64,000 bases of DNA from CAITJF01 sp032654645 (GTDB taxonomy: Bacteria > Pseudomonadota > Gammaproteobacteria > Burkholderiales > Gallionellaceae): contig JAULAW010000005.1 in NCBI GenBank assembly GCA_032654645.1, positions 62,001-126,000 of the forward strand, written 5' to 3'. This document shows positions 51,282 through 61,412 of this stretch, in pieces. Numbering within the stretch: position 1 is the stretch's first letter; every line of letters begins with the position of its first letter. The notes under the pieces are model-generated. The model saw only the letters and a list, made by a program, of their open reading frames with translations. It ran no database searches and was not told the DNA's origin. Position numbers and translations under genes: made by a program.

Positions 51282-51538
51282 CTACTTGGTCGCGTCGGTG
51301 AGGCACTTCTTGGCGAAACTGTTCAGGCGGTTCCCTTGGGCTTCTTTTCTTCAGCCTTGACCTCGCAGCCCTTCTTGGCCGCTTCGGCCTTGGTTTCGCG
51401 CTCGCACTTCTTCAGGAAGCTCGCCTTGGCCGCTCACGCAAGCCTTTTCTAGGCAGCCTTGGCGTCACACGCCTCTTCGGCAAAGGCCAGTTGGCCCATC
51501 AGGAAAAAAGAACATAGGGCGATGGAAAGTTTTTTCGT
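51282..51538 (-). pseudogene. PsiF-like small exported protein, degenerate
   Basis: The minus strand encodes a signal peptide-like KKLSIALCSFFLMGQLAFA, then AKASFLKKCERETKAEA and NSFAKKCLTDATK, two PsiF-type repeats. The start codon is ACG, there are two in-frame stops (TAG, TGA) after AKAA and KRLA, and a frameshift precedes the last repeat. The gene is dead. Confidence 0.65.
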
Positions 51539-51555
51539 GTGAGGCGCTCCTGTGA

Positions 51556-51840
51556 TTATTTCTTGCCGATGTTGACTGCCGTCTTGAGGGTGGCACCCGC
51601 CTTGAAGGACGGTACCTTGGATGCCTTGATCTTGATCTCGGCACCCGTTGCCGGGTTTCGGCCCGTGCGAGCGGCGCGCTTCTTCACGGAGAAGGAGCCG
51701 AACCCCACCAAGGTGATGGAGTCCCCCTTCTTCAGCGCGTCAGATACGATTTCGACGAATGCGCCGATGGCGCGGTCGGCATCGGCGTTGCTCTTTCCGG
51801 TTTTATTGGCCAGCTCTGCTGCGAATTCCTTGCGATTCAT
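51556..51840 (-). CDS. HU-family DNA-binding protein
   Basis: 94 residues of the HU/IHF fold: MNRKEFAAELANKTG at the N-terminus, the GFGSFSVKKRAARTGRNPATG arm and IKASKVPSFKAGATLK at the end. It bends and compacts DNA as a dimer. ATG 51840 follows GGGAGG. An IS1182 element starts only 10 bp upstream of the ATG, so the native promoter is displaced. Expression may depend on the IS. Confidence 0.94.
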   Translation of the reverse strand: MNRKEFAAELANKTGKSNADADRAIGAFVEIVSDALKKGDSITLVGFGSFSVKKRAARTGRNPATGAEIKIKASKVPSFKAGATLKTAVNIGKK

Positions 51841-51849
51841 GCTGCCTCC

Positions 51850-53477
51850 CTAGCAGCCTGTCTGGCTTCCACGATAAAAAATATCGTAAACAACCAACAA
51901 ATTACAGTTGCGGTGCGGTATAATTACGCTTGTTAATCAATAAGTTGAATATAATTCCATGAGCCGCTTCAAGCCGATCAAACGTGACATGAACTACCTG
52001 TTCCCGCCTTCGATGAGCGACTGGCTACCGGAGCATCACTTGTCGCGATTTGTTGTTGAGATTGTCGATCAGCTGGACCTGAAGCCCATGGAACGCGCCT
52101 ACGGCACCAGCGGGAGCGATCCGTATCACCCGGCATTGCTGCTGTCCGTTCTGGTTTACGGCTACGCCACGGGCGTGTTCTCCAGCCGCAAGCTGGAAAA
52201 CGCCACCTACGATTCGGTCGCCTTCCGCTTTGTGGCCGCAGACGAGCACCCCGACCACAACACGCTGAACACCTTCCGCAAACGGTTCCTGAAAGAGATC
52301 GAAGGGCTGATGGTGCAAGTCCTGTTGATCGCCCGCACCCTGGGCGTGCTCAACCTCGGCAACATCGCGCTGGACGGCAGCAAGATCAAAGCCAACGCAT
52401 CCAAACACAGCGCCATGAGTTACGGGCACATCAATAAGCTGGAAGAACAACTGAAATGCGAAGTAAAGAAGCTCATGGAGCTGGCCGAAGCGGCGGACAA
52501 CGAGAAGATACCGGACGGCATGAACCTGCCCGACGAGATCGCCCGCCGCGAAGATTGCCTCAAGGCTATCGCCGGGGCTAAAGCCAAGATCGAAGAGCGC
52601 GCCAAAGAACGGTTCGAGCAAGAGCAAGCCGACTACCAGGCCAAGCTTGCCAAGCGCGAAGCGAAGGCAAAGGAAAGCGGAAACAAACCTCGGGGCAAAC
52701 CTCCTGCTCCCCCTGTGGAAGGCGCGCAGGACAAAGACCAGATCAACCTCACCGACGAAGAATCGCGCATCATGAAAGTATCCGACGGCGGGTTCGACCA
52801 GTGCTACAACAGCCAGATTGCGGTGGACATGGACAGCATGCTGATCGTGACGAGCAACACCGTGCAGGCGTGCAACGACAAGCAGCAAGTCGAACCGATA
52901 CTCGAACAGCTCAAGGCATTGCCGGTCGAGCTGGGCAAGCCCGGCAATCTGGTCGCGGACACGGGTTATTTCTCGGAGGCCAACGTCAATGCCTGCGGCG
53001 AACAGAAAATCACCCCGTTGATCGCGGTGAAGCGCGAGGAACACCACCCCGACCCGATGGCGCGATTCACCGAGCCGCCGCCACTATCGGCGGATGCCAC
53101 GGAGGTCGAGAAGATGCGCCATTTGCTGCTGACGATGGCGGGGCGGGCACTCTATGCGAAACGCAAATGCACGGTGGAACCGGTGTTCGGCATCATCAAG
53201 GCGATACTGGGATTCCGGCAATTCTCGTTGCGGGGATTGGAAAACGTCAGCGGCGAGTTTAATCTGGTCGCGATGGCGTGGAATTTGAAGCGAATGTTCG
53301 TGTTGGCGGGGTAGTTTTGAGCGGCAACGAGGCGATTTGCGATGAAAATGACCGTTATCAAGCGACCAAAAACAGTTTGATGAGAAACTGAAAATGCAAT
53401 TTATGAAATCACGATCAAATCCGCTCGGCAAGTCCGAGTTGTTGTTGAGATTAACGGGAAGCCAGACAGGCTGCTAG
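51850..53477. mobile_element. IS1182-family element
   Basis: 21-bp perfect inverted repeats (51850-51870 and 53457-53477, containing CAGCCTGTCTGGCTTCC) bracket a single intact transposase gene. The terminal CTAG is palindromic, so the exact edges and target repeat are ambiguous by a few bases. Confidence 0.88.
51959..53314 (+). CDS. IS1182-family transposase
   Basis: 451 residues. The DDE residues are likely Asp in IALDGSKIKANAS, Asp in LVADTGYFSEAN and Glu in KRKCTVEPVFGIIK. A charged coiled-coil-like insertion (about 155-250) is typical of the family. It is full length and probably functional. Confidence 0.93.
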   Translation: MSRFKPIKRDMNYLFPPSMSDWLPEHHLSRFVVEIVDQLDLKPMERAYGTSGSDPYHPALLLSVLVYGYATGVFSSRKLENATYDSVAFRFVAADEHPDHNTLNTFRKRFLKEIEGLMVQVLLIARTLGVLNLGNIALDGSKIKANASKHSAMSYGHINKLEEQLKCEVKKLMELAEAADNEKIPDGMNLPDEIARREDCLKAIAGAKAKIEERAKERFEQEQADYQAKLAKREAKAKESGNKPRGKPPAPPVEGAQDKDQINLTDEESRIMKVSDGGFDQCYNSQIAVDMDSMLIVTSNTVQACNDKQQVEPILEQLKALPVELGKPGNLVADTGYFSEANVNACGEQKITPLIAVKREEHHPDPMARFTEPPPLSADATEVEKMRHLLLTMAGRALYAKRKCTVEPVFGIIKAILGFRQFSLRGLENVSGEFNLVAMAWNLKRMFVLAG

Positions 53478-53522
53478 TTGGTTGTTGTGAACTGAAATAA
53501 TGGCCACCATCACGGGCATGTA

Positions 53523-53903
53523 CTAAAGAACAAACTCAAAATCAAAACGCTCCGCCAACACGATAGGCTTGACTGGAGCGCGCCCGCCCGGCTGGGTTCT
53601 GGTGCGCGACTGCTTGAGCGCAACGATACCGCAGCGTTCCAGCGTCTTGAGCGTGCGCGAGAGGTTGCCCGGCTTGCGCCCGGTGATTTCGGCGAGATGT
53701 GCGATGGATTCCGGATGTTGTTCGCGGATAAGCTTGAGCAGTTCCCGGTTTTCTTCCGATAGGGCGCTGGCCAGGGATTTGAAAGAGGTCAACCATACCT
53801 TGGGCTCGTTGGAACGAGGTTTGTATTGGCCCTTGGCGATCGCAATGGTGCGCGCCTTGATGTTGGCATAGGAAGTGATTCCAATTTTCACGCTGCTGCT
53901 CAT
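53523..53903 (-). CDS. tumA: Antitoxin TumA-like (winged-helix, HVO_A0114 type)
   Basis: 126 residues with a MarR-like helix-turn-helix (IAHLAEITGRKPGNLSRTLKTL) and a C-terminal Arg/Pro-rich tail. It follows the toxin gene by 5 bp. Such proteins are the antitoxin and autorepressor of TumE-type modules. The pairing with DUF6516 next door supports the call. Confidence 0.75.
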   Translation of the reverse strand: MSSSVKIGITSYANIKARTIAIAKGQYKPRSNEPKVWLTSFKSLASALSEENRELLKLIREQHPESIAHLAEITGRKPGNLSRTLKTLERCGIVALKQSRTRTQPGGRAPVKPIVLAERFDFEFVL

Positions 53904-53908
53904 ATCCG

Positions 53909-54271
53909 TTACTCCTCGATGCCCGTATGCTTCTCGACTTCCGCCCAGAAATCCTCAAGCAGTTTTCCGGCGCCTTGAAACTGGTATTTCCTGGCCACCT
54001 CACCTGGGCCGTAATGCCAGTGATCGGCTTCGGTTGGCCGCTCGACGAAGCGGCCTTTTTTGAGCTTAATCGGGTGTGCATTGTCGAAGCCCAACACCCT
54101 TTGGCCAGTGCGATCATGCAATGTCAGCGCATACTTGATTCCGTGGGGAACCTCGGGGGATAGTTCCACCGTATGCGCCTCGAACCTGGCTAAAAATTGG
54201 CCGTCCATGAGCTCAATTTCGGCGCCATCAAGATCGAGCAGGGCTTGGAGTTCATGGGGCCTGATTTTCAC
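53909..54271 (-). CDS. tumE: Toxin TumE-like (DUF6516)
   Basis: 120 residues of the DUF6516 type: IKYALTLHDRTGQRVLGFDNAH with FVERPTEADHWHYG, then a C-terminal helical part. It precedes the antitoxin by 5 bp, the toxin-first order usual for this family. The presumed action is growth inhibition through RNA cleavage or modification, from family knowledge only. Confidence 0.75.
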   Translation of the reverse strand: MKIRPHELQALLDLDGAEIELMDGQFLARFEAHTVELSPEVPHGIKYALTLHDRTGQRVLGFDNAHPIKLKKGRFVERPTEADHWHYGPGEVARKYQFQGAGKLLEDFWAEVEKHTGIEE

Positions 54272-54419
54272 GATTAGATATTATCATGGTTTGATAAGTT
54301 CTACCAGAGCAACCCGCGACAGAGCCAGGGCTCCGTCATTCACGACCTCAACTCATTGAAGTATCGTAGAGGATAAATTCCACTGGCTTTTTTGATTTGA
54401 CTTTGCTATAACGTCTGGC

Positions 54420-56163
54420 ATGAATGAAGCCAGACCGGAGCAGCAGGTTGAATTATCTCGGGTGCGAGTGCGCCTGATTTGTGCCCACGAGCGCGACAAG
54501 TGGGACGGCTTGATGCGCGCGCACCACTATCTCGGACTGACCGCCATGGTGGGGCGCAGTCTTCGCTACGTTGCCGAGATTGATGGGCATTGGCTCGCCC
54601 TGCTGGGTTGGGCCTCCCCTGCGCTCAAGTGCGCCAGCCGGGATACCTGGATAGGCTGGTCGCCTGCGCTGCAATGGCAGCGTCTGGGGTTGATTGCCAA
54701 CAACAGCCGTTTTTTGATTCTGCCCTGTGTCCGGGTGAAGAACCTTGCCTCGCGCGTTCTGGGACTTAATCTCGCGCGTCTGGGCGCGGACTGGCGGTCC
54801 GCGCACGGGCATCACCTGCTGTTGGCGGAAACCTTCATTGATCCTGGCCGTTTCGCGGGCACCTGCTACCGCGCGGCCAACTGGATCGAATTGGGCGGCA
54901 CGCGCGGCTTTGCCAAGTCCAACGAGACCTACGTCGAGCACGGTGCGACGAAGCGAATCTGGGTGTTCCCCTTGCACCGGCAAGCCCGGTTGATTCTGTC
55001 CCAAGCCCTGCCCCATCCCGAATTGCCCCGTCTGGAGATCAAGATGATGACACTGACCGATGCCGATGCCGCAGCACTGTTCCAGCGCCTGGACAACATT
55101 GAAGACCCGCGCGCGAAACGTGGGCGACGGCACAATCAACGCTCGGTGCTGGCGATTGTTCTTTGCGCCGTGATCAGCGGCGCGCAGGGTAGCACCGCGA
55201 TCGGCGAATGGGCGCAGCGGCTCACGCCGCCGATGCTGCGCCGGTTGCGCTGCCGCCGCACGGCAGAGGGCAACTACGAGCCGCCATCGGAGCCCACTAT
55301 CCGGCGCATCCTCGCCGCGGTCAATATCGAGCAACTCGAGCGCCAGTTGGGGGGTTGGCTGCAAACACATACCGCCGCCGATGAGCCGGTGGCGCTGGAC
55401 GGGAAGTGTTTGCGCGGCTCGCGTGATCAAGGCCGCGCCCGGCAATTGGTGGCCGCCTTCGGGCACCACAGCAGCGTGGTCTTGAACCAGGTCGAGGTGG
55501 ACGACAAGGCGAGTGAACTCAAGGCGGTGAAACCGCTGCTGGATCCTTTGCCGCTGGCCGGGCGCGTGGTCACCGCCGACGCATTGCATACGCAAGCCGA
55601 GACCGCGCGCTATCTGGTCGAGGACAAAAGCGCGCATTATCTGTTCACCGTCAAAGACAACCAACCCACGCTCAAATCAGACATCGCCCGCCTCCAGATG
55701 GAGGCACTTCCCCCCTGAGCACGAGACGCTGGACAAGGCGCATGGCCGGGTGGAAACACGACGTATCTGGACCAGTGACAAGCTCGATGGTTATCTGACA
55801 TTCCCTCACGCGGCCCAGGTTGCCTGCGTGGAGCGTGAAATCTTCCACATCAGCCAAAACAAGACCACCGTCGAACGGGTCTATCTGATCAGCAGCCAAA
55901 GCCGCGCGCAGGCCGGCCCGGAACAACTACTGGCAGCCAACCGCGGCCATTGGGGTATCGAGAATCGCCTGCACCATGTGCGCGACATGGCCTACGACGA
56001 AGACCGTTGCCGCGCGCGCAAAGGCAACACCCCGCACGCATTGGCGTGCTTGCGCAACTTCGCAATCAGCCTGCTGCGGCTGTACCATGTTCCCAATATC
56101 AAGGCGGAATTGCGCGCCATGGCGGCGCAGGCGAACAAGGTGCTGGAGATGCTGCACCTGTAG
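54420..56163 (+). pseudogene. DUF4338 (DruA-like)-ISAs1 transposase fusion, frameshifted
   Basis: The first ~200 residues are DUF4338/DruA-like (MRAHHYLGLTAMVGRSLRYV, LIANNSRFLILPCV, LLLAETFIDPGRFAGTCYRAANW). The rest is an ISAs1 transposase (FQRLDNIEDPRAKRGRRH, VALDGKCLRGSRD, VVTADALHTQAETARYLVE, then RGHWGIENRLHHV). The frame breaks at a six-C run near 55714 (one C too many): the upstream frame stops at 55718 and the other continues as PEHETLDKAHGRV to 56163. Its architecture matches the element at 38690, but the sequence differs considerably. Outer ends not identified. Confidence 0.82.
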
Positions 56164-56403
56164 GTTTCACCACCCCATGGAAAATGTGGATGCAGCGCCA
56201 CACCAAGGGCGGCGCTCGTCCGCACTGCACCTTTGAGTGCGTGATCTACAGAAAAAACTGCCGTCGCTCAACCGCCCGACCTCCAGTAATTCAGGCCGCC
56301 CCCAACGGGGCGACTTTGACGGAACCGTGGCGACAGAGCAACCTGCACGCCGGCATGAGCCCACAAAATAACCGCACTTTCACTCACACTTGGCGCGCAT
56401 CAA

Positions 56404-56600
56404 GTGCTGAAACGGCTGGGTTACGCCCGCCACGGACAAACCGACAAGGGCGTGTTGCTGCGCCACCTCGATCGCATAACAGAGCTGTCGCGGCGGCAGG
56501 TGACCCGGCTGGTGCGGCGGTACCGCAAGAGCGGCAAAGCGGTGAAGGAACGCGCCTTCCCAAGGCCGGGCCCTTCCGACGCCTCGATGCCGCCGACGCA
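56404..56600 (+). pseudogene. N-terminal fragment of an integrase-type transposase
   Basis: The frame LKRLGYARHGQTDKGVLLRH followed by RRQVTRLVRRYRKSG matches the start of the transposase at 60280-59022 (VLKRFDYPKQGKREKGVLLK ... SRAQVTRLV). The catalytic domain is absent. The rest of 56164-56774 holds no other recognisable gene. Confidence 0.6.
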
Positions 56601-56774
56601 GCACTGCCGGCCGAAATGGATATGTCGCGTTCACATTCCTCATGAATTGTCAAGCTTTCATTTAGCATCAAATTGACACCCATTGAGGGAACGCATATTT
56701 CTGAAATTCGTTCATGATGCCTTACGCCTTCTTAGGCAACCAAACCACCAGTAGCAACTATAGGAGACGCGCTC

Positions 56775-57623
56775 GTGAAGCTCGACGAACTTTTCAGTCC
56801 CAGCAACGAAAGTAAAAACATACAGATACTTTTTTCAATTTGCTCTACACGTTCCATTGAGTTCAAGGTCAGGATCAAGGGCAAGTGTAATAATCTTGCG
56901 TGTGATTTGGGCAGTTTCCAGTCCTCCATCCTCGTAGGGCTATCTGACAGATTCGCAGCACTCACGCATGATCTACTCGGTCTCAAAGAAAAAACGGTTA
57001 TCCCTGTACAGGGTTTTAATGTTGATGGGTGTTGTCTGGTACCCAATGTTGATTTTGAAATTATAAAAGATGGATTCCACCTCGATGACTCATCAATAAA
57101 GTTGTTGACTGACACAATTGAACGGTTTTTTATGATGACCGTTTCAAATTTCCACAAAGGCCACCAGTGCGAGCTGCTAAATACATTCACAGAAGAACAG
57201 TTAGTGGTCCTGGAAAAAAACGCCGATGAATTTTTATCGAATTTTGAAAGGCGAAATATTTCAACGCCCATAAAAATTATTGGCCTCGGCCAGGAAAAGA
57301 TTTTATCTGGCAAGTTTTTGCCGAAAAAAATAACTGAGGATATCAGCAGCGATCCATACTTTATTCAGGCCTATTTTAATGGTTATATTTTGGATCAGCA
57401 TGAACTTCATTTGATGAAGGATGACGGAGCCAAGCTGGTTGTGTATTTTGACATCGACCAACAATTTAATGATGTACATAATCTTGGAGATAGCCGCCAT
57501 GAACTGACAATCTTCAAGGTTCGCAATTTGGCAGGCAAGAAAAGGGGGAAAACGATAAATCTCGTAAACATTGAAGGGCTGGTTGACCCGCTTGCGAAGA
57601 AGCCATCTATCCCTGATGCGTGA
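56775..57623 (+). CDS. Hypothetical protein, AT-rich orphan
   Basis: 282 residues that I do not recognise. It starts with GTG at 56775, 8 bp after AGGAG. It has no signal peptide or membrane helix. The composition is mixed alpha/beta with several isolated Cys residues. The gene is much more AT-rich than the surrounding transposons, suggesting recent acquisition. It stands alone between a transposase fragment and a toxin-antitoxin pair, a position typical of accessory or defence cargo. That is inference. Confidence 0.6.
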   Translation: MKLDELFSPSNESKNIQILFSICSTRSIEFKVRIKGKCNNLACDLGSFQSSILVGLSDRFAALTHDLLGLKEKTVIPVQGFNVDGCCLVPNVDFEIIKDGFHLDDSSIKLLTDTIERFFMMTVSNFHKGHQCELLNTFTEEQLVVLEKNADEFLSNFERRNISTPIKIIGLGQEKILSGKFLPKKITEDISSDPYFIQAYFNGYILDQHELHLMKDDGAKLVVYFDIDQQFNDVHNLGDSRHELTIFKVRNLAGKKRGKTINLVNIEGLVDPLAKKPSIPDA

Positions 57624-57798
57624 TAAATTTATTATCTACAGCTTCAGCGCCACACCACACATTCATGTTGGTTCCCGGATGTTCTCGACAATTCGTATGG
57701 CACGGATCCGAGCGAAGCTTTACTCGTTAACCTTGCTTGATACCATCTACTTACTTCACTGCCGTTGATCCATATAACGTCATGCGTTATACTGCCAC

Positions 57799-58080
57799 AT
57801 GATTACCGGATTTGCCTCAAGGGAAACCGAAAAGATTTGGCGGGGAGAAATATCCCGCAAGTTGCCGCAGGATATTCAGCAGGTTGCGTTGCGCAAGCTG
57901 TTCATGCTCGACAAGGCACAGTCGTTGAATGATCTGCGAATCCCGCCCGCAAACCGGCTTGAGGCATTGAAGGATGACCGGAAAGGCCAGCACAGCATTC
58001 GTATCAACGACCAATGGCGCATCTGTTTTATTTGGACGGCAAGTGGCACTGATTCAGTCGAGATCGTTGATTACCACTGA
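57799..58080 (+). CDS. higB: HigB-type toxin (RelE superfamily)
   Basis: 93 residues with the HigB/RelE fold: KLFMLDKAQSLNDLRIPPANR, then the SIRINDQWRICFIW beta strands with the catalytic basic residues. It cleaves mRNA at the ribosome in known members. It is followed after 10 bp by the antitoxin. A possible promoter overlaps CGTCATGCGTTATACTG just upstream. Confidence 0.92.
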   Translation: MITGFASRETEKIWRGEISRKLPQDIQQVALRKLFMLDKAQSLNDLRIPPANRLEALKDDRKGQHSIRINDQWRICFIWTASGTDSVEIVDYH

Positions 58081-58090
58081 GGAGAAAGAA

Positions 58091-58381
58091 ATGGGCAAGC
58101 TACGCAATATTCACCCCGGTGAAATACTCCTTGAGGAATTCTTGATTCCAATGGGGATAAGCCAGACCAGGCTGGCTCACTCGATTGGCGTTCCCCCGCG
58201 CCGCATTAACGAGATCGTGCTGGGAAAACGCGGAATTACCGCCGATACGGCCCTGCGCCTGGCAAAGGTCTTTGGTGCTTCTGTCCAGTTCTGGATGGGT
58301 TTGCAGGATGAATATGAATTGCGCGAAGCCCGCAGCTCAATCAAGGACCAACTGGAGCAGATGATGCCGCTGGCAGCGTAG
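58091..58381 (+). CDS. higA: HigA-type antitoxin
   Basis: 96 residues with a Cro/C1-type helix-turn-helix (ISQTRLAHSIGVPPRRINEI) and the HigA ending DEYELREA. The N-terminal IHPGEILLEEFL is the family signature. ATG 58091 follows GGAG. It neutralises HigB and represses the operon. Confidence 0.93.
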   Translation: MGKLRNIHPGEILLEEFLIPMGISQTRLAHSIGVPPRRINEIVLGKRGITADTALRLAKVFGASVQFWMGLQDEYELREARSSIKDQLEQMMPLAA

Positions 58382-58430
58382 ACATAGGAGAGCAAACAGA
58401 ACTTCCTGGCTATGTGGCCTTGTGTGTTTT

Positions 58431-58727
58431 GCAGGATGGCCCGGCAGAAAATGCAAACGCGCAGGACATCGCTATCAGCTCGAAGCTGCTCCTGATCACG
58501 CTTTCATCATCCTCAACCCAGAATGCTGCGCACCTCACCTTCACATCTACCAGCTTGTTGTCGCCAAAGCATGCGGTATCGATCTGGATCGTGCCTTTCT
58601 CGCATTTCTGCGGCAGCGGCTTGAACCCATATTTCTCGGCGCGATCCAGCAGCTCCGGCTCTATCCGGCCAGTATGAAAAACTGGTACCGGGATTGATCA
58701 ACGCCAAAGTATTCGAGCATTGTTCTC
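58431..58727 (-). pseudogene. Frameshifted duplicate of the gene at 63686-64000
   Basis: About 290 bp highly similar to the minus-strand gene at the window end, including the stretches that read MLEYFGVDQSR and QIDTACFGDNKLVDVKVRC. One base is missing after SRYQ, so the frame closes at once. Bases 58728-58852 contain nothing identifiable beyond short TTCCATAT repeats next to the following IS. Confidence 0.7.
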
Positions 58728-58852
58728 ATCAAATAGCCTATATTGATACCTCACGTTCGCTGCCTACGATTTCCGGGCGCCTCAATAGCAAACTGCAACA
58801 TCGCAATAATTCCATATCAGACGCCATTCAATTCCATATTGGACAGTATTTT

Positions 58853-60395
58853 CCAATTCAGGTATGAGCCTGAAGCGGCGACGATCTGGGTGATTTGTTT
58901 GTGCGGGTTGGTCGGGTTTAAAAGTTAAGTTTAATGGATTTTTGCCAGTCGGTTTTGAGTTTATTTTCTAATGATTTTAGTCTCAAGAATTGGTGCTTTT
59001 CCGGTGTTGTTTTCCGATCGGTTATGCCCGGCGTTTTTGTTTTTGAAAACTTGCAAATAAATCACTCTTGGCGCGCTGCATTTCCTGTGCTGCTGCCAAG
59101 TCTGTTTCGGACTTCGCCTGCGCCTGCAATGCGTCCAGAGTGATGCCCTCTTTGAGCGTGACTAAACCCTTCACACTCAACAGCACCAAGCATTCCAGCG
59201 GAGTCTTCACATCCTCGTCTTTATAGCGTTTGACGATCTTGCCCTTGGGGCTAATGATCTCGGTTGCAAACATGCACGGGCGGTGAAAGTTGAGCCACGG
59301 ATTGAACGTTTCCTGATAGAACTCATTGATGGGTTTGGCGTACTTCTGGGGGATATGTTCGAAGCCCATGTGCTTGCGCACCACACTGGCATTCTTGCTC
59401 TCGGCCAGCGCGTTATCGTTGCTGTGGCGCGAGCGAGATTTGGTTTGCTCGATGCGCAGCTTCTCAAGGATCGCAGCCACCGGGCCATTGATGTACTCGG
59501 AGCCGTTGTCCGAGTGAAACCCCATAATTACAAACGGGAACTGTTCGATCACCAACTCCAGCACGGGCAACAAAAATGCCTCGCTAATACCCTGCACGCA
59601 CGCCTCGACCTGCCACTGGCTGACCTCGTCAACGCAGGTGATGTGATACACGCCTTTGATGCCGTCAAGATCGCCTTGGTGGACGGTGTCGATGCGCACA
59701 AACCCAACCCGCCCTTTGGGGCGTGGTACTTTGCGTACCCCGATGTGATTGCACACCGGATTAGTCTTGGTGAAAACCACCCGCAAGGCTTGATAGCCCG
59801 AGCTTTTGCGCAGGTTGTACAGGTGCGAAACCGACAGGCCGGACACCCGCTCATAGCGCGCGTCACCATAGACGCTGTAAGCGCGCTGCAAGAGGTGCGC
59901 AATGGCCGGGCCACACACGTCCTCATTGGCCTTGTCCATCTCTGCGAGAAGCGCGATATCGATAGCCGTGTATTTGCGCGCAAAAGGGGCAGCAGGCGCA
60001 CGGTAGCGTTTGGACAGGGTACGGTAGCCAAGCGGTTTGTGAACCACTGCGTGACCAGGCGTGTGACCTGCGCGCGGCTGTAGCCGCTGGTGACTTGCAG
60101 GTACTTCAGCAGCACACCTTTCTCTCGCTTGCCCTGCTTGGGATAGTCAAAGCGTTTGAGCACGCGACTGATGTGCTCATAGCGTTCGCTGTCGTCACCA
60201 GACTTGGTGAATTCAATCTGGAGGCAGCCACCAAGAAATTGCTCAATCTGTTCTATCGTGCAAAGCCGTGTTTCGTTCATGTTGATCATCATCCTTGCAA
60301 TGATCAACCCACTCCTTCAATCGACCTCAGATTCTTCGCTTCAGGCTCATTCCTCGTTGGAAATACAGCCCTCCTTCAGGCTCATACCACATTGG
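58853..60395. mobile_element. IS with integrase-type transposase (ends approximate)
   Basis: The left end has CAATTCAGGTATGAGCCTGAAG (58854 on) and the right end contains CTTCAGGCTCATACCACATTG (to 60394). They form imperfect inverted repeats, and a second CTTCAGGCTCAT copy lies just inside the right end (60341). A single frameshifted transposase gene lies between. No clear target repeat is seen. Confidence 0.65.
59022..60280 (-). pseudogene. Integrase-catalytic-core transposase, frameshifted
   Basis: The N-terminal helix-turn-helix part runs from ATG 60280 (MNETRLCTIEQIEQFL ... SRAQVTRLVTQW). It then shifts frame near 60045 into the catalytic part, which continues to 59022. The retroviral-type DDE residues are clear: VRIDTVHQGD, FHSDNGSEYING and NALAESKNASV. 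The two frames together give ~420 residues. Without frameshifting the protein is not made. Confidence 0.8.
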
Positions 60396-61412
60396 ATAAG
60401 GCTTGGACGTTACAAGATTCCACTTTTGACGTAGAATTGCGTATCTTCAATTGAGACAATCTATGGCTGGAGAAGCGCATATTTATCCACGGTACATCCG
60501 GTCACGCATCGTAGATGCGCTGACTGATACGCCGGTGGTACTGTTAAATGGGCCGCGCCAGGCGGGCAAAACGACGCTGGTGCGCCAATTTGCAGGAGAT
60601 GACCGCAGTTTCATTACCCTGGATGACGAGTTAACCCTACTGGCTGCTCGCCAGGATCCAGTGGGCCTCGTACGAAGCCTCGACCGCGCGGTGATTGATG
60701 AAGTGCAACGAGCGCCGGCACTCCTGTTAGCGATAAAAAAATCTGTTGATGAAGATCGCCGGCCAGGCCGTTTTCTCTTGACCGGGTCGGCCAACCTGAT
60801 GGCGCTTCCCTCCGTGGCAGATTCTTTGGCGGGCCGGATGGAAACTCTGACTATGCTTCCGCTTGCCATATGCGAAATGCAAAAGGGCAAGGGCAAATGG
60901 ATTGACGCCGTTTTTGACGGGCGCATCCCTAAAACAAAACACCCGGAGGTGGGCGAAAAGCTGATGGAAAAAGTCCTGCGCGGCGGATATCCAGAGGCAG
61001 TTTCGCGAGCAACGCCGCGCCGCCGCACTGCCTGGGCAAAACAATATGTTGAAGCCCTCATTCAGCGAGATGTGCGCGACATTGCCAACATCGACAAACT
61101 TAGCCAGCTACCCCAGTTGCTCAATTCTCTGGCCTTCATGGCCGGCCAACTGTGCAACTTCGCGCATCTCGGCGGGCAGGTGGGATTGGACAGCAAGACA
61201 GCCAATAAATACCTTGCCGTGTTTGAGCAGATGTTCCTGCTTCGCCGGGTGGGGCCATGGTCCATTAATCGCCTCAGCCGCATCGTCAAGACTCCAAAAA
61301 TACAGTTCATTGACTCCGGCTTGCTCAGTACGCTGATCGGATTGACGGAAGCAATCGCTGCCCGCGATCGCGCATTGTTTGGCCGCGCGCTGGAAAGCTT
61401 TATCTACTCTGA

